In this document: one piece after another, positions 36,288 through 44,770 of the stretch
Position numbering within the stretch: position 1 is the first letter of the stretch
Layout: each line of letters starts with the position of its first letter
DNA from: Paenibacillus baekrokdamisoli
Lineage (GTDB): Bacteria > Bacillota > Bacilli > Paenibacillales > Paenibacillaceae
Reading direction: 5' to 3'
NCBI RefSeq assembly: GCF_003945345.1
Contig: NZ_AP019308.1
Coordinates: 5,942,501 to 6,006,500, forward strand
Length of the DNA stretch: 64,000 bases
Program-made: the position numbers and the translations under genes
The notes under the pieces: generated by a model
Told to the model about the DNA's origin: nothing
Seen by the model: only the letters and a program-made list of their open reading frames with translations
The model's database searches: none

Positions 36288-37065
36288 CGACGTCCACCTT
36301 CTTTGCCCGCGGATTTTCTGATTCCAGCAGCATGAATGAGTTTAGCTTTTTGCGAATAAGTTGAGGATTTTCACCAGCTTGAAGGGCGAGAATCCCCTCA
36401 AGCATCAGCTCCATCATATGAACGATTTCTTGATTGCTTGTCTTTATCTTGGAAGCGATTGGAAGGTAAATCAAGTTTGCGCTCGCGACACCGTATAGTG
36501 TAGCCGTAAAAGCGACTGCAATGGAAGGACCCAAAGAGCCAGGGTCGGCCAGATTGCTTAATACATGAATGAGCCCCATAACTGTACCGATAATCCCCAT
36601 CGTTGGTGCAAATCCGCCTGCGGCCTCGAAGATTTTGGCCTGCTGTTCGCGCATTCTCTCTATTCCTTCAATTTCAAGTTCTAGAATTTGCTGCGTCAGC
36701 TCTGGATCCGTACCATCCACGACCATGAGCAGACCGTTTCGTAAAAAGGGGTCATTCAGCTCATTGGCCATATTCTCAAGCGCCAATACACCTTCTTTGC
36801 GTGCGATTGTCGCCATATCGACAATACGGTCGACCATCGCATAGGGGTCCTGCTCTGTCTTGCGAAAGGCATGGCGAAGCGCATCCGGTATCATTTTTAG
36901 CTTGGATAATGGAAAACTAACTGCGGTTGCTGCAAAGGTACCCCCGAATACAATGAGTAAGGCAGTCTTTTCGAAAAGGCTTTCTGGATGTCCGCCTTCC
37001 CAAATAAAACCGAAAAATAAAGCTAGAATACCTGCAATGATACTTACAACTGTTGTAATGTCCAT
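36271..37065 (-). CDS. motA: Flagellar motor stator protein MotA
   Basis: The ion-channel partner of MotB. The protein has 264 residues and four predicted membrane helices: VVSIIAGILALFFGFIW, KTALLIVFGGTFAATAV, PTMGIIGTVMGLIHVL and IAVAFTATLYGVASANLIYL. The large cytoplasmic loop between helices 2 and 3 carries charged residues for the FliG contact. The PTMGIIGTVMGLIH motif is typical of MotA/TolQ/ExbB. First gene of a two-gene operon on the minus strand, separate from the flagellar genes at the window's left end. Confidence 0.96.
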   Translation of the reverse strand: MDITTVVSIIAGILALFFGFIWEGGHPESLFEKTALLIVFGGTFAATAVSFPLSKLKMIPDALRHAFRKTEQDPYAMVDRIVDMATIARKEGVLALENMANELNDPFLRNGLLMVVDGTDPELTQQILELEIEGIERMREQQAKIFEAAGGFAPTMGIIGTVMGLIHVLSNLADPGSLGPSIAVAFTATLYGVASANLIYLPIASKIKTSNQEIVHMMELMLEGILALQAGENPQLIRKKLNSFMLLESENPRAKKVDVDAPKE

Positions 37066-37149
37066 CTGATCCGTTCACTCTCCGTCTCTTGTTATCAACA
37101 AAAACCTTGGAATTACTTGCGGGTTACTCAAGCTGACAACAACCTCCGA

Positions 37150-37178
37150 TTGCATCATACACACAAAATCTGTATAAT
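37150..37178 (+). promoter_or_regulatory. Sigma-A promoter of uvrBA
   Basis: TTGCAT (37150-37155), a 17-base spacer, then TATAAT (37173-37178). The rest of 37066-37352 is the uvrB leader, about 170 bases with no recognised structure, and the motA upstream region. Confidence 0.65.
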
Positions 37179-37183
37179 TAATG

Positions 37184-37197
37184 GGAACACATATTCT
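37184..37197. promoter_or_regulatory. Candidate LexA (SOS) box at the uvrBA start site
   Basis: GGAACACATATTCT compared with the Bacillus LexA consensus CGAACnnnnGTTCG: the GAAC half and the TTC core match, with mismatches at the outer C and at the first and last bases of the second half. It sits on the predicted transcription start. LexA control of uvrBA is established in B. subtilis. Confidence 0.45.
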
Positions 37198-37352
37198 TAT
37201 GCATCCACACTTCGACCTTTTGGCCGATAGTGGTCTAAGATGGATAATATTTGATTTTATAACAGACCTCTGTCTATTTTATCGGGTTAATTGGGTATAC
37301 AAATTAATAGGCCTTTATTCATAGAACGAAGAGGATTGGGGTGTAAAAAGGC

Positions 37353-39356
37353 ATGGTCGAGAAGGAAATGGAGCAAGGCAAGCTGTTTAATCTCCAATCC
37401 GATTATTCACCGCAAGGTGATCAGCCTGTAGCGATTAAACAGCTCGTAGAAGGGGTTAGAGCAGGCGAGAGGCATCAGACTTTGCTGGGTGCAACGGGGA
37501 CGGGCAAAACCTACACGATAGCGAATGCTATTGCGCAGCTTAATCGTCCGACGCTTGTTATTGCTCATAACAAGACTCTGGCCGCGCAGCTTTGCAGTGA
37601 GTTTAAGGAATTTTTCCCAGATAACGCAGTTTCCTATTTTGTTAGTTACTATGACTACTATCAGCCTGAAGCTTACATCCCTTCCTCAGATACGTATATT
37701 GAGAAAGATTCCAGCATTAACGAAGAGATTGATAAGCTTCGCCACTCTGCCACCAGTTCACTCTTCGAGCGTCGGGATGTCATAATCGTAGCCAGTGTTT
37801 CCTGCATCTATGGTCTCGGCTCACCGAAAGAGTATGGAAGCTTAGTGCTTAGCTTGCGAACAGGCATGGAGAAGCCGCGTGATCAAATCCTGCATAAGCT
37901 GGTCGATATTCAGTATCAGCGGAATGATATTAATTTTGCACGAGGCACTTTTCGTGTGCGTGGCGATATCGTGGAGATCTTCCCAGTTGCCAATAATGAG
38001 CGAGCGATCCGCGTTGAGCTTTTTGGTGATGAAATTGAACGAATAACCGAAATTGATGTGCTTACAGGTGAAATCGTCGGTGAACGTGAGCATGTAGCTA
38101 TATTCCCGGCTTCTCACTTCGTTACCCACGAGGACACGATGAAGGTGGCTCTCAAAGATATAGAAGCAGAGCTCGAGGAACGCCTTGCAGAGCTTCGAGA
38201 GCAGGGGAAACTGCTGGAATTACAGCGATTGGAGCAGCGGACTCGCTATGATTTGGAAATGATGCATGAGATGGGCTTCTGTTCGGGAATTGAGAACTAT
38301 TCTGGACCTCTTACTTTCAGGGAGCGCGGCGCTACACCTTACACACTCATGGACTATTTCCCTAAAGATATGCTTGTTGTCATTGATGAATCCCATGTGA
38401 CACTTCCTCAAGTTCGAGCGATGTATAACGGAGATAGGGCGCGGAAGGAAGTGCTGGTCAATCATGGTTTCCGCCTTCCATCTGCGATGGATAACCGACC
38501 ACTCCGTTTCGAGGAATTTGAAGAAAAGGATAACCAAATTATTTATGTTTCGGCAACGCCTGGTCCTTACGAACTAGAGAAGTGTCCGACGATGATTCAG
38601 CAAATTATTAGGCCGACGGGGCTGCTCGATCCTGTTATCGAAGTGCGGCCGACGAAGGGGCAGATTGATGACCTGCTCGTGGAAATTCGTGATCGGATCG
38701 CGAAGGATGAGCGTGTGCTTGTTACGACCTTAACGAAGAAGATGTCTGAGGATCTTACGGATTACTTGAAGGAAGTTGGCATTAAGGTGCGCTACCTTCA
38801 CTCCGATATCAAGACATTGGAGCGGTTGGCGATTTTGCGAGACCTGCGTATAGGTACTTTTCATGTGCTTGTTGGTATCAACTTGCTTCGGGAGGGTCTG
38901 GATTTACCGGAGGTTACACTTGTTTCAATTCTAGATGCGGATAAGGAAGGCTTCCTCCGCTCGGAGCGATCCCTTATTCAGACGATTGGGCGGGCTGCTC
39001 GGAATTCAGAAGGCCGCGTTATTATGTACGGTGATAAAATTACAGATTCCATGGCGAAGGCGATCAGTGAAACAGAGCGCCGCCGGACGATTCAGATTGC
39101 CTATAATGAGAAGCATGGCGTTACACCGCAGACCATTCGCAAGAAGGTACATGCGATAATAGAAGCTACGAAGGTAGCGGAGCAGAAGAGCGACTACTTA
39201 ACAGGTATCGGCACGGACAAAATGTCGAAGAAAGATCGTCATTCACTCGTGCAGCGTCTCGAGGCCGAGATGAAGGATGCAGCGAAGAACCTGCAATTCG
39301 AACGAGCCGCCGAGCTGCGTGATGCCCTGCTGGAGCTCAAAGCCGAGCTTGGCTAG
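37353..39356 (+). CDS. uvrB: Excinuclease ABC subunit B
   Basis: The damage-verifying helicase-like subunit of nucleotide excision repair. The protein has 667 residues: Walker A GATGTGKT at 46-53, the beta-hairpin region YYDYYQPEAYIPSSDTYIEKD that locks the damaged strand, DESH helicase box (VVIDESHVTLPQ), motif VI QTIGRAARN, and a C-terminal UVR domain (LEAEMKDAAKNLQFERAAELRD) that binds UvrC. The region YVSATPGPYE also fits. ATG 37353. The uvrA gene follows after 84 bases. Confidence 0.99.
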   Translation: MVEKEMEQGKLFNLQSDYSPQGDQPVAIKQLVEGVRAGERHQTLLGATGTGKTYTIANAIAQLNRPTLVIAHNKTLAAQLCSEFKEFFPDNAVSYFVSYYDYYQPEAYIPSSDTYIEKDSSINEEIDKLRHSATSSLFERRDVIIVASVSCIYGLGSPKEYGSLVLSLRTGMEKPRDQILHKLVDIQYQRNDINFARGTFRVRGDIVEIFPVANNERAIRVELFGDEIERITEIDVLTGEIVGEREHVAIFPASHFVTHEDTMKVALKDIEAELEERLAELREQGKLLELQRLEQRTRYDLEMMHEMGFCSGIENYSGPLTFRERGATPYTLMDYFPKDMLVVIDESHVTLPQVRAMYNGDRARKEVLVNHGFRLPSAMDNRPLRFEEFEEKDNQIIYVSATPGPYELEKCPTMIQQIIRPTGLLDPVIEVRPTKGQIDDLLVEIRDRIAKDERVLVTTLTKKMSEDLTDYLKEVGIKVRYLHSDIKTLERLAILRDLRIGTFHVLVGINLLREGLDLPEVTLVSILDADKEGFLRSERSLIQTIGRAARNSEGRVIMYGDKITDSMAKAISETERRRTIQIAYNEKHGVTPQTIRKKVHAIIEATKVAEQKSDYLTGIGTDKMSKKDRHSLVQRLEAEMKDAAKNLQFERAAELRDALLELKAELG

Positions 39357-39440
39357 AAACGCCTTCGATGAGAGAATTGACTGAAACTAGAGCCGCTGAG
39401 CTCACACGCATAAGGGTTGCAATATAGGAGGGATACGAAG

Positions 39441-42326
39441 TTGGCTATAGATTCGATTATTATTAAAGGGGCAAGAGCCCATAACTTGAAAAATATCGAC
39501 ATTACGATTCCACGCGATAAATTCGTTGTACTGACAGGTCTTAGCGGATCGGGTAAATCATCGCTTGCGTTCGATACGATCTATGCAGAGGGGCAGCGTC
39601 GTTACGTAGAGTCGCTATCCGCCTACGCCCGTCAGTTTCTTGGACAAATGGAAAAGCCGGATGTCGATTCCATCGAAGGTCTTTCGCCGGCAATTTCGAT
39701 TGATCAGAAGACTACGAGCCGTAACCCGCGTTCTACGGTTGGAACAGTAACGGAGATCTATGATTATCTGCGTCTGTTATTTGCTCGGGTCGGCAAGCCT
39801 CATTGTCCGGAGCATGGTATCCAGATTACTTCACAGACTGTAGAGCAGATGGTTGATCGGATTATGGAATATCCAGAGCGAACGAAGCTTCAAATTCTGG
39901 CACCTATTGTTTCGGGTCGCAAGGGTGAACATACCAAGCTTCTAGCTGACATTCAGAAGCAGGGCTTTGTTCGGGTACGTGTCAATGGCGAGCTTCGTGA
40001 ATTAAGCGAGAAGATTGAACTGGAGAAGAACAAGAAGCATAGCATCGAGGTCGTTGTTGACCGAATCGTTGTGAAGGACGATATTCAGACTCGGCTTGCG
40101 GATTCACTAGAAACAGCACTTAAACTGTCTGGGGGTCAAGTACTCGTCGATGTCATGGAGAAGGAAGAGCTGATGTTCAGCTCCACACTCGCATGTCCAA
40201 CTTGTGGATTTAGCATAGATGAATTAGCACCGCGAATGTTCTCATTTAACAGCCCCTATGGAGCATGTCCGGAATGTGATGGCCTTGGTGCCAAAATGAT
40301 CGTTGACCCGGATTTACTTGTTCCAAACACGAGTAAAACGATTGAGCAAGGTGCTTTTGAGGCATGGGCGGGCAGCACCTCTAACTATTATCCGCAATTT
40401 ATGGATGCGGTTTGCTTGCATTTTCAGATTCCCAAGGATGTTCCGGTCTCTGAGCTGACTGCCGAGCATATGAAGAAGCTTTTGTATGGAACGGGTGGCG
40501 AGCGTGTTCGATTCCGCTATGAGAATGATTTTGGACATTCCAAAGAAGCATTGGTGCCATTTGAAGGTATCATAAACAACCTGGAGCGTCGTTACCGAGA
40601 GACAGCCTCGGACGGCATTCGGGAGCATATTGAGCAGTATATGAGTGCGAAGCCATGCGCAAGCTGCAAAGGTCATCGGCTTCGTAAGGAAAGCCTGGCT
40701 GTTACGATTGGCAAGGAAAATATTGCACATGTAACCGCGCTTTCGATTGGGGCAGCAGAGCGTTTCTTTGAAGCGCTTGAGCTCAGCGAGAAGGATCGGA
40801 CGATTGCTAACCTGATTTTGAAGGAAATAAACAGCCGTTTAGGATTTCTTGTGAATGTCGGTCTTGAATACTTATCTCTTAATCGTGCCGCAGGAACCCT
40901 CTCTGGTGGAGAAGCGCAGCGTATCCGTCTGGCCACACAGATCGGTTCTAGTCTGATGGGTGTTCTCTATATTCTTGATGAGCCAAGTATAGGTCTCCAT
41001 CAACGGGATAATGACAAGCTTATTAAGACCTTGGAGCATATGCGTGACCTTGGTAATACGCTCATCGTTGTCGAGCATGATGAGGACACTATGCTCGCCT
41101 CCGACTATATTATCGATATCGGTCCCGGCGCGGGTATTCATGGCGGCCAAGTTGTCTCCATGGGGACTCCGCAGGAGGTGATGGCGGATGAGCATTCACT
41201 TACAGGTGCTTATCTCAGCGGACGTAAATTCATTCCAGTTCCACTGCAACGTCGGGTTACAAGTGACAAGTGGTTAGAAATCCGAGGGGCCAAGGAAAAT
41301 AACCTGAAGGGGATTAACGTGAAGATCCCGCTAGGTGTCTTTTCAGCCGTAACCGGCGTATCAGGGTCAGGCAAATCGACACTTATAAATGAGATTCTAT
41401 ACAAAACGCTGGCACGTGATCTGAATAAAGCAAAAACACGTCCAGGAGAGCATAAAGAAATACGTGGCTTGGAGAATCTGGAGAAGGTCATTGAAATCGA
41501 TCAATCACCGATCGGCCGAACACCGCGTTCTAACCCTGCCACGTACACAGGCTTGTTTGATGACATACGTGATGTGTACGCGACAACGAATGAGTCCAAG
41601 GTTCGTGGTTATAAGAAGGGAAGATTCAGCTTTAATGTTAAGGGCGGACGCTGCGAAGCTTGCCGAGGTGACGGAATCATTAAAATTGAGATGCACTTTC
41701 TTCCGGATGTCTATGTGCCATGTGAAATTTGCAAAGGCAAACGCTATAACCGAGAAACGCTTGAAGTGAAATATAAAGGCAAAAGTATTGCTGATCTGCT
41801 GGAGATGACTATCGAGGATGCCTGCGAGTTCTTTAAGAATATTCCTCGTATCCATCGCAAGCTTCAAACCTTGTTTGACGTCGGTCTGGGATATATGAAG
41901 CTTGGCCAACCGGCGACGACGCTCTCAGGCGGCGAGGCGCAGCGTGTGAAGCTTGCGGCGGAGCTGTATCGTAGAAGTACGGGGAAGACCTTATACATTC
42001 TCGATGAGCCTACGACAGGCCTTCATGTGGATGATATTGATCGCCTGCTGGTTGTCTTGCATCGTTTAGTTGATTCGGGCGAATCCGTTCTTGTCATTGA
42101 GCATAATCTGGATGTTATCAAAACAGCAGACTATATCGTTGATCTTGGACCAGAAGGAGGGAATGGCGGCGGCACGATCGTAGCTACGGGTACACCGGAG
42201 CAGGTTGTAAAAGTCGAAGCCTCTTACACAGGGCGCTATATGAAGCCAATTCTGGAGAGGGACCGTCAACGAACGATCGGGCAGCAGCATGCGGCTGAGA
42301 GTGTAGCAGCAGGTATAGCGGAATAA
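39441..42326 (+). CDS. uvrA: Excinuclease ABC subunit A
   Basis: The DNA-damage sensor of nucleotide excision repair, an ABC-type ATPase dimer. The protein has 961 residues. First Walker A GLSGSGKSS is at 33-41, second GVSGSGKST at about 640. Signatures are TLSGGEAQRIRLA and TLSGGEAQRVKLA. Zinc-finger cysteines are present at CPTCG/CPECDG, CASC and CEACRGDG/CEICKGKRY. The start is TTG 39441, with GGAGGG 8 bases upstream; the in-frame TTG at 39417 has no ribosome site. The length is normal. Confidence 0.98.
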   Translation: MAIDSIIIKGARAHNLKNIDITIPRDKFVVLTGLSGSGKSSLAFDTIYAEGQRRYVESLSAYARQFLGQMEKPDVDSIEGLSPAISIDQKTTSRNPRSTVGTVTEIYDYLRLLFARVGKPHCPEHGIQITSQTVEQMVDRIMEYPERTKLQILAPIVSGRKGEHTKLLADIQKQGFVRVRVNGELRELSEKIELEKNKKHSIEVVVDRIVVKDDIQTRLADSLETALKLSGGQVLVDVMEKEELMFSSTLACPTCGFSIDELAPRMFSFNSPYGACPECDGLGAKMIVDPDLLVPNTSKTIEQGAFEAWAGSTSNYYPQFMDAVCLHFQIPKDVPVSELTAEHMKKLLYGTGGERVRFRYENDFGHSKEALVPFEGIINNLERRYRETASDGIREHIEQYMSAKPCASCKGHRLRKESLAVTIGKENIAHVTALSIGAAERFFEALELSEKDRTIANLILKEINSRLGFLVNVGLEYLSLNRAAGTLSGGEAQRIRLATQIGSSLMGVLYILDEPSIGLHQRDNDKLIKTLEHMRDLGNTLIVVEHDEDTMLASDYIIDIGPGAGIHGGQVVSMGTPQEVMADEHSLTGAYLSGRKFIPVPLQRRVTSDKWLEIRGAKENNLKGINVKIPLGVFSAVTGVSGSGKSTLINEILYKTLARDLNKAKTRPGEHKEIRGLENLEKVIEIDQSPIGRTPRSNPATYTGLFDDIRDVYATTNESKVRGYKKGRFSFNVKGGRCEACRGDGIIKIEMHFLPDVYVPCEICKGKRYNRETLEVKYKGKSIADLLEMTIEDACEFFKNIPRIHRKLQTLFDVGLGYMKLGQPATTLSGGEAQRVKLAAELYRRSTGKTLYILDEPTTGLHVDDIDRLLVVLHRLVDSGESVLVIEHNLDVIKTADYIVDLGPEGGNGGGTIVATGTPEQVVKVEASYTGRYMKPILERDRQRTIGQQHAAESVAAGIAE

Positions 42327-42360
42327 ACTTAAAGTGAATACAGATTTGATTGGATAACAA

Positions 42361-42428
42361 AACGACCCCCTGATGCTATTGCCTAGGATTCTAATTCCAG
42401 CATTAGGATAAGGGGGTTGTTTATTTTG
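42361..42428 (+). terminator. Terminator of uvrBA
   Basis: An 11-bp stem AACGACCCCCT/AGGGGGTTGTT around a 39-base loop that can fold further, followed by TTATTTTGTT. Confidence 0.8.
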
Positions 42429-42459
42429 TTTAATCAAGTTAAGCAGCCTCGATCTACAG

Positions 42460-42493
42460 CAAGACCCGGCATCAACATGGACGCCGGGTCTTG
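42460..42493. terminator. Hairpin downstream of the nitrite/sulfite reductase gene
   Basis: CAAGACCCGGC and GCCGGGTCTTG, a perfect 11-bp stem with a 12-base loop, in the convergent gap. No long T-run on the minus side, so efficiency there is uncertain. Confidence 0.6.
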
Positions 42494-42510
42494 TATCTTT
42501 ACCGTTTCGA

Positions 42511-44121
42511 TTAAACTGCTAAGATGGCAGTTAACTTTTCTTGGAATGCAGGAACGCCAACACGAAGTACATATTGGTGGAAGCTCTCGCCCGTTTCACG
42601 TCCGTCTTTGTAGAAATGAATCAATTGAACGAGAACGTCATTCAAATCATCGCCTTTAACACGGCCTTTGAGTGCTTGGTTGAACATAGCCCCAGGTCCT
42701 AGAATACCGCCGACTGCAATATCGAACGCATCGACCATGCCTTCTGGTGTTTTGACAAGTGCGCCTTGCAGACCGATATCAGCGATATGCTTCTGACCGC
42801 AAGCGTTCGGACAGCCAATGAAGTGAATACGAATTTTCTCATCCAAATCCACATGGTTATCCAAGTATTCAGCTACACGTCGTGCGCGTTCTTTGGTTTC
42901 AACAACAGCTAGGTTACAGAATTCATTACCCGTGCAGGAAACCGTACGGCTCATGAATGGTTTGGCTTTAGGAGACAAACGCTGTAGGATAGGTGCTTGA
43001 AGCACTTCTTCAATCTTATCTGTTGGGATACCAGCAAGGATGATATTTTGGGACATTGTTGTACGAATGGTACCATCGCCGTATTTGTCCGCGATATCAG
43101 CCAATTGTTCTAATTCATCCGAATTGGTACGACCCACCGGTACATTTAGACCAATAAAGTTCAAGCCTTCTTGCTTTTGTGGGTAGACACCGTCGTAATA
43201 AACAGCGTTCCATCCGGCAACCTTGCTCTCGCCTTTAGATGGCATTTCGCCGATGATATCGACTAGTTTCTCTTTAAATTTCTCTGGACCCCAGTCTGCC
43301 ATGAGGAATTTCAGTCTTGCTTGGTGACGCTTCTCACGATAGCCATAATCACGGAAAATTTGCGTAACACCGACAGCAACCTTTAATGTATCTTCTGGAC
43401 GTACAAACATATCAAGCTCTTTGGCCAGATGTGGTTTAGCCGACAAGCCGCCGCCAACGAAGATGTGGAAGCCAATTACTTCTTGACCGTCGATAACTTT
43501 TGTAGCCGGAACATAAGCAAGATCGTTAATCTCTGCATGTGCATTGTTATAAATGTTAGAAGAGATGGACATTTTATATTTGCGGGGCAGATTGGAAAAA
43601 TCACGGTTCAATAGGAAGAAATCATTAATTTCTTCTACAATCGCACGAGTATCCATCAATTCATTTGTATCGATACCTGCAAGCGGGTTCCCAACAATTG
43701 TCCGCGGGCAGTCGCCGCAAGCTTCAAAGGAGTACAAACCAACCTCTTCAAGACGTTTGAATATGTCAGGTAGATTCTCGACACGCAGCCAGTGATATTG
43801 GATAGCTTGACGTGTAGTAACATCGATGAGGTCACGTCCGTAATCACGTCCAATTGAAGCGATTGCACGAGCCTGCGCAGATGTAAGGATACCTGAGTTG
43901 ATACGAATACGCATCATAAAATGGCCGTCACGAGGCTTTTGCTCATATACGCCGGCCCACTTGAACCGATTCATATCATCTTCGGGAATGGAATCATAGC
44001 CTTCATTTGAATATTTATCGATAATCGTGCGAATAACATCCAAACCGTCTTTTTCCATTTTGACAAACTCAAATTTATTCAATTTGGATGGATCATTCAT
44101 CCAAACAGCTTCGTACGCCAT
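42511..44121 (-). CDS. Sirohaem nitrite/sulfite reductase (ferredoxin-type)
   Basis: A 536-residue cytoplasmic enzyme that carries out six-electron reduction of nitrite to ammonia or sulfite to sulfide, using sirohaem coupled to a 4Fe-4S cluster. The four cluster cysteines are in SCTGNEFCNLA and IGCPNACGQ. Two repeated ferredoxin-like halves are visible, the first with GHFMMRIRINSGILTSAQ and DVTTRQAIQYHW, the second with GDGTIRTTMSQNI. Sequence alone does not separate nitrite from sulfite as substrate. No flavoprotein subunit (cysJ or nasB-like) is adjacent, so a ferredoxin or distant flavoprotein must donate electrons. AAGGAGG precedes the ATG by about 10 bases. Monocistronic. Confidence 0.9.
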   Translation of the reverse strand: MAYEAVWMNDPSKLNKFEFVKMEKDGLDVIRTIIDKYSNEGYDSIPEDDMNRFKWAGVYEQKPRDGHFMMRIRINSGILTSAQARAIASIGRDYGRDLIDVTTRQAIQYHWLRVENLPDIFKRLEEVGLYSFEACGDCPRTIVGNPLAGIDTNELMDTRAIVEEINDFFLLNRDFSNLPRKYKMSISSNIYNNAHAEINDLAYVPATKVIDGQEVIGFHIFVGGGLSAKPHLAKELDMFVRPEDTLKVAVGVTQIFRDYGYREKRHQARLKFLMADWGPEKFKEKLVDIIGEMPSKGESKVAGWNAVYYDGVYPQKQEGLNFIGLNVPVGRTNSDELEQLADIADKYGDGTIRTTMSQNIILAGIPTDKIEEVLQAPILQRLSPKAKPFMSRTVSCTGNEFCNLAVVETKERARRVAEYLDNHVDLDEKIRIHFIGCPNACGQKHIADIGLQGALVKTPEGMVDAFDIAVGGILGPGAMFNQALKGRVKGDDLNDVLVQLIHFYKDGRETGESFHQYVLRVGVPAFQEKLTAILAV

Positions 44122-44187
44122 CAGTTTATGCCTCCTTATATTGACTACCGTTGTTACGCCGTAAATTCCGATAATTAAGGTATGAAT

Positions 44188-44200
44188 ATTCTATAAGAAT
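44188..44200. promoter_or_regulatory. Palindrome at the reductase transcription start
   Basis: ATTCTATAAGAAT is a 13-base palindrome overlapping GAATATTC (44184-44191), just downstream of the minus-strand -10. Part of it, CTATAAGAAT, recurs at 44247-44256 upstream of the -35. Paired sites around a promoter suggest a repressor of sulfur or nitrogen assimilation genes; the regulator is unknown. Confidence 0.4.
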
Positions 44201-44203
44201 GGT

Positions 44204-44233
44204 ATCATATTTAGTTGTATCGAACAATGTCAA
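44204..44233 (-). promoter_or_regulatory. Sigma-A promoter of the nitrite/sulfite reductase gene
   Basis: On the minus strand, TTGACA (44228-44233), an 18-base spacer, then TATGAT (44204-44209), about 80 bases before the start codon. Confidence 0.6.
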
Positions 44234-44411
44234 GGTGTTAGTTCATCTATAAGAATTTATTATGCCTTGCATATACAATGTTTATAATGAAAGGTAATTT
44301 GTGAAATGGTGACAAACTTGTTACGATTCTTAATAGATACTTGCATCGAGAGCGTGATGAGGATAACATAAGCTAATATAGGGTACGTGCGAAATTTAAG
44401 GAGGTCTCACC

Positions 44412-44627
44412 ATGTTTCTTGCTGAAGCAGCTGCATCCACACTTTCAAAGTTTGATCCAATGGATATTTTCATGTTGCTATTTACGGTTGTCATCTTTAT
44501 CGGCTGGGTTCGCCTGTTAATGGCACGTCCGAAGAAAAATCTTTTTGCGATCGGGTTCGCTACTGTTTCATTGTTGGTGTTCCTTTTTGCTAACTACGTA
44601 ATGATTTTCAAAGTATGGTTGGCGTAG
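44412..44627 (+). CDS. Small DUF2759-type membrane protein
   Basis: A 71-residue protein with two hydrophobic helices (DIFMLLFTVVIFIGWVRLL and AIGFATVSLLVFLFANYVMIF) joined by a basic loop MARPKKN. It resembles the DUF2759 family (B. subtilis YqgW); no function is known. AAGGAGGTC lies before the ATG. It is a single gene with its own terminator. The 290 bases before it (44122-44411) hold the divergent regulatory region and a TATAAT at about 44283. Confidence 0.75.
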   Translation: MFLAEAAASTLSKFDPMDIFMLLFTVVIFIGWVRLLMARPKKNLFAIGFATVSLLVFLFANYVMIFKVWLA

Positions 44628-44670
44628 TTCCAACCTCTCATCCGTTTACATGAATAAGTGAAGTCTTTCA

Positions 44671-44715
44671 AAGCCGTTTAGATCTTGAGCACTCAAGATT
44701 TAGACGGCTTTTTTC
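44671..44715 (+). terminator. Terminator of the DUF2759 gene
   Basis: A long stem: AAGCCGT...CTTGAG with CTCAAG...ACGGCTT, followed by TTTTTT. Confidence 0.92.
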
Positions 44716-44770
44716 GATATATACAGTGAGGCTGCGAATACCACTATAATTTAAAGGGGATTTAAAGAAA

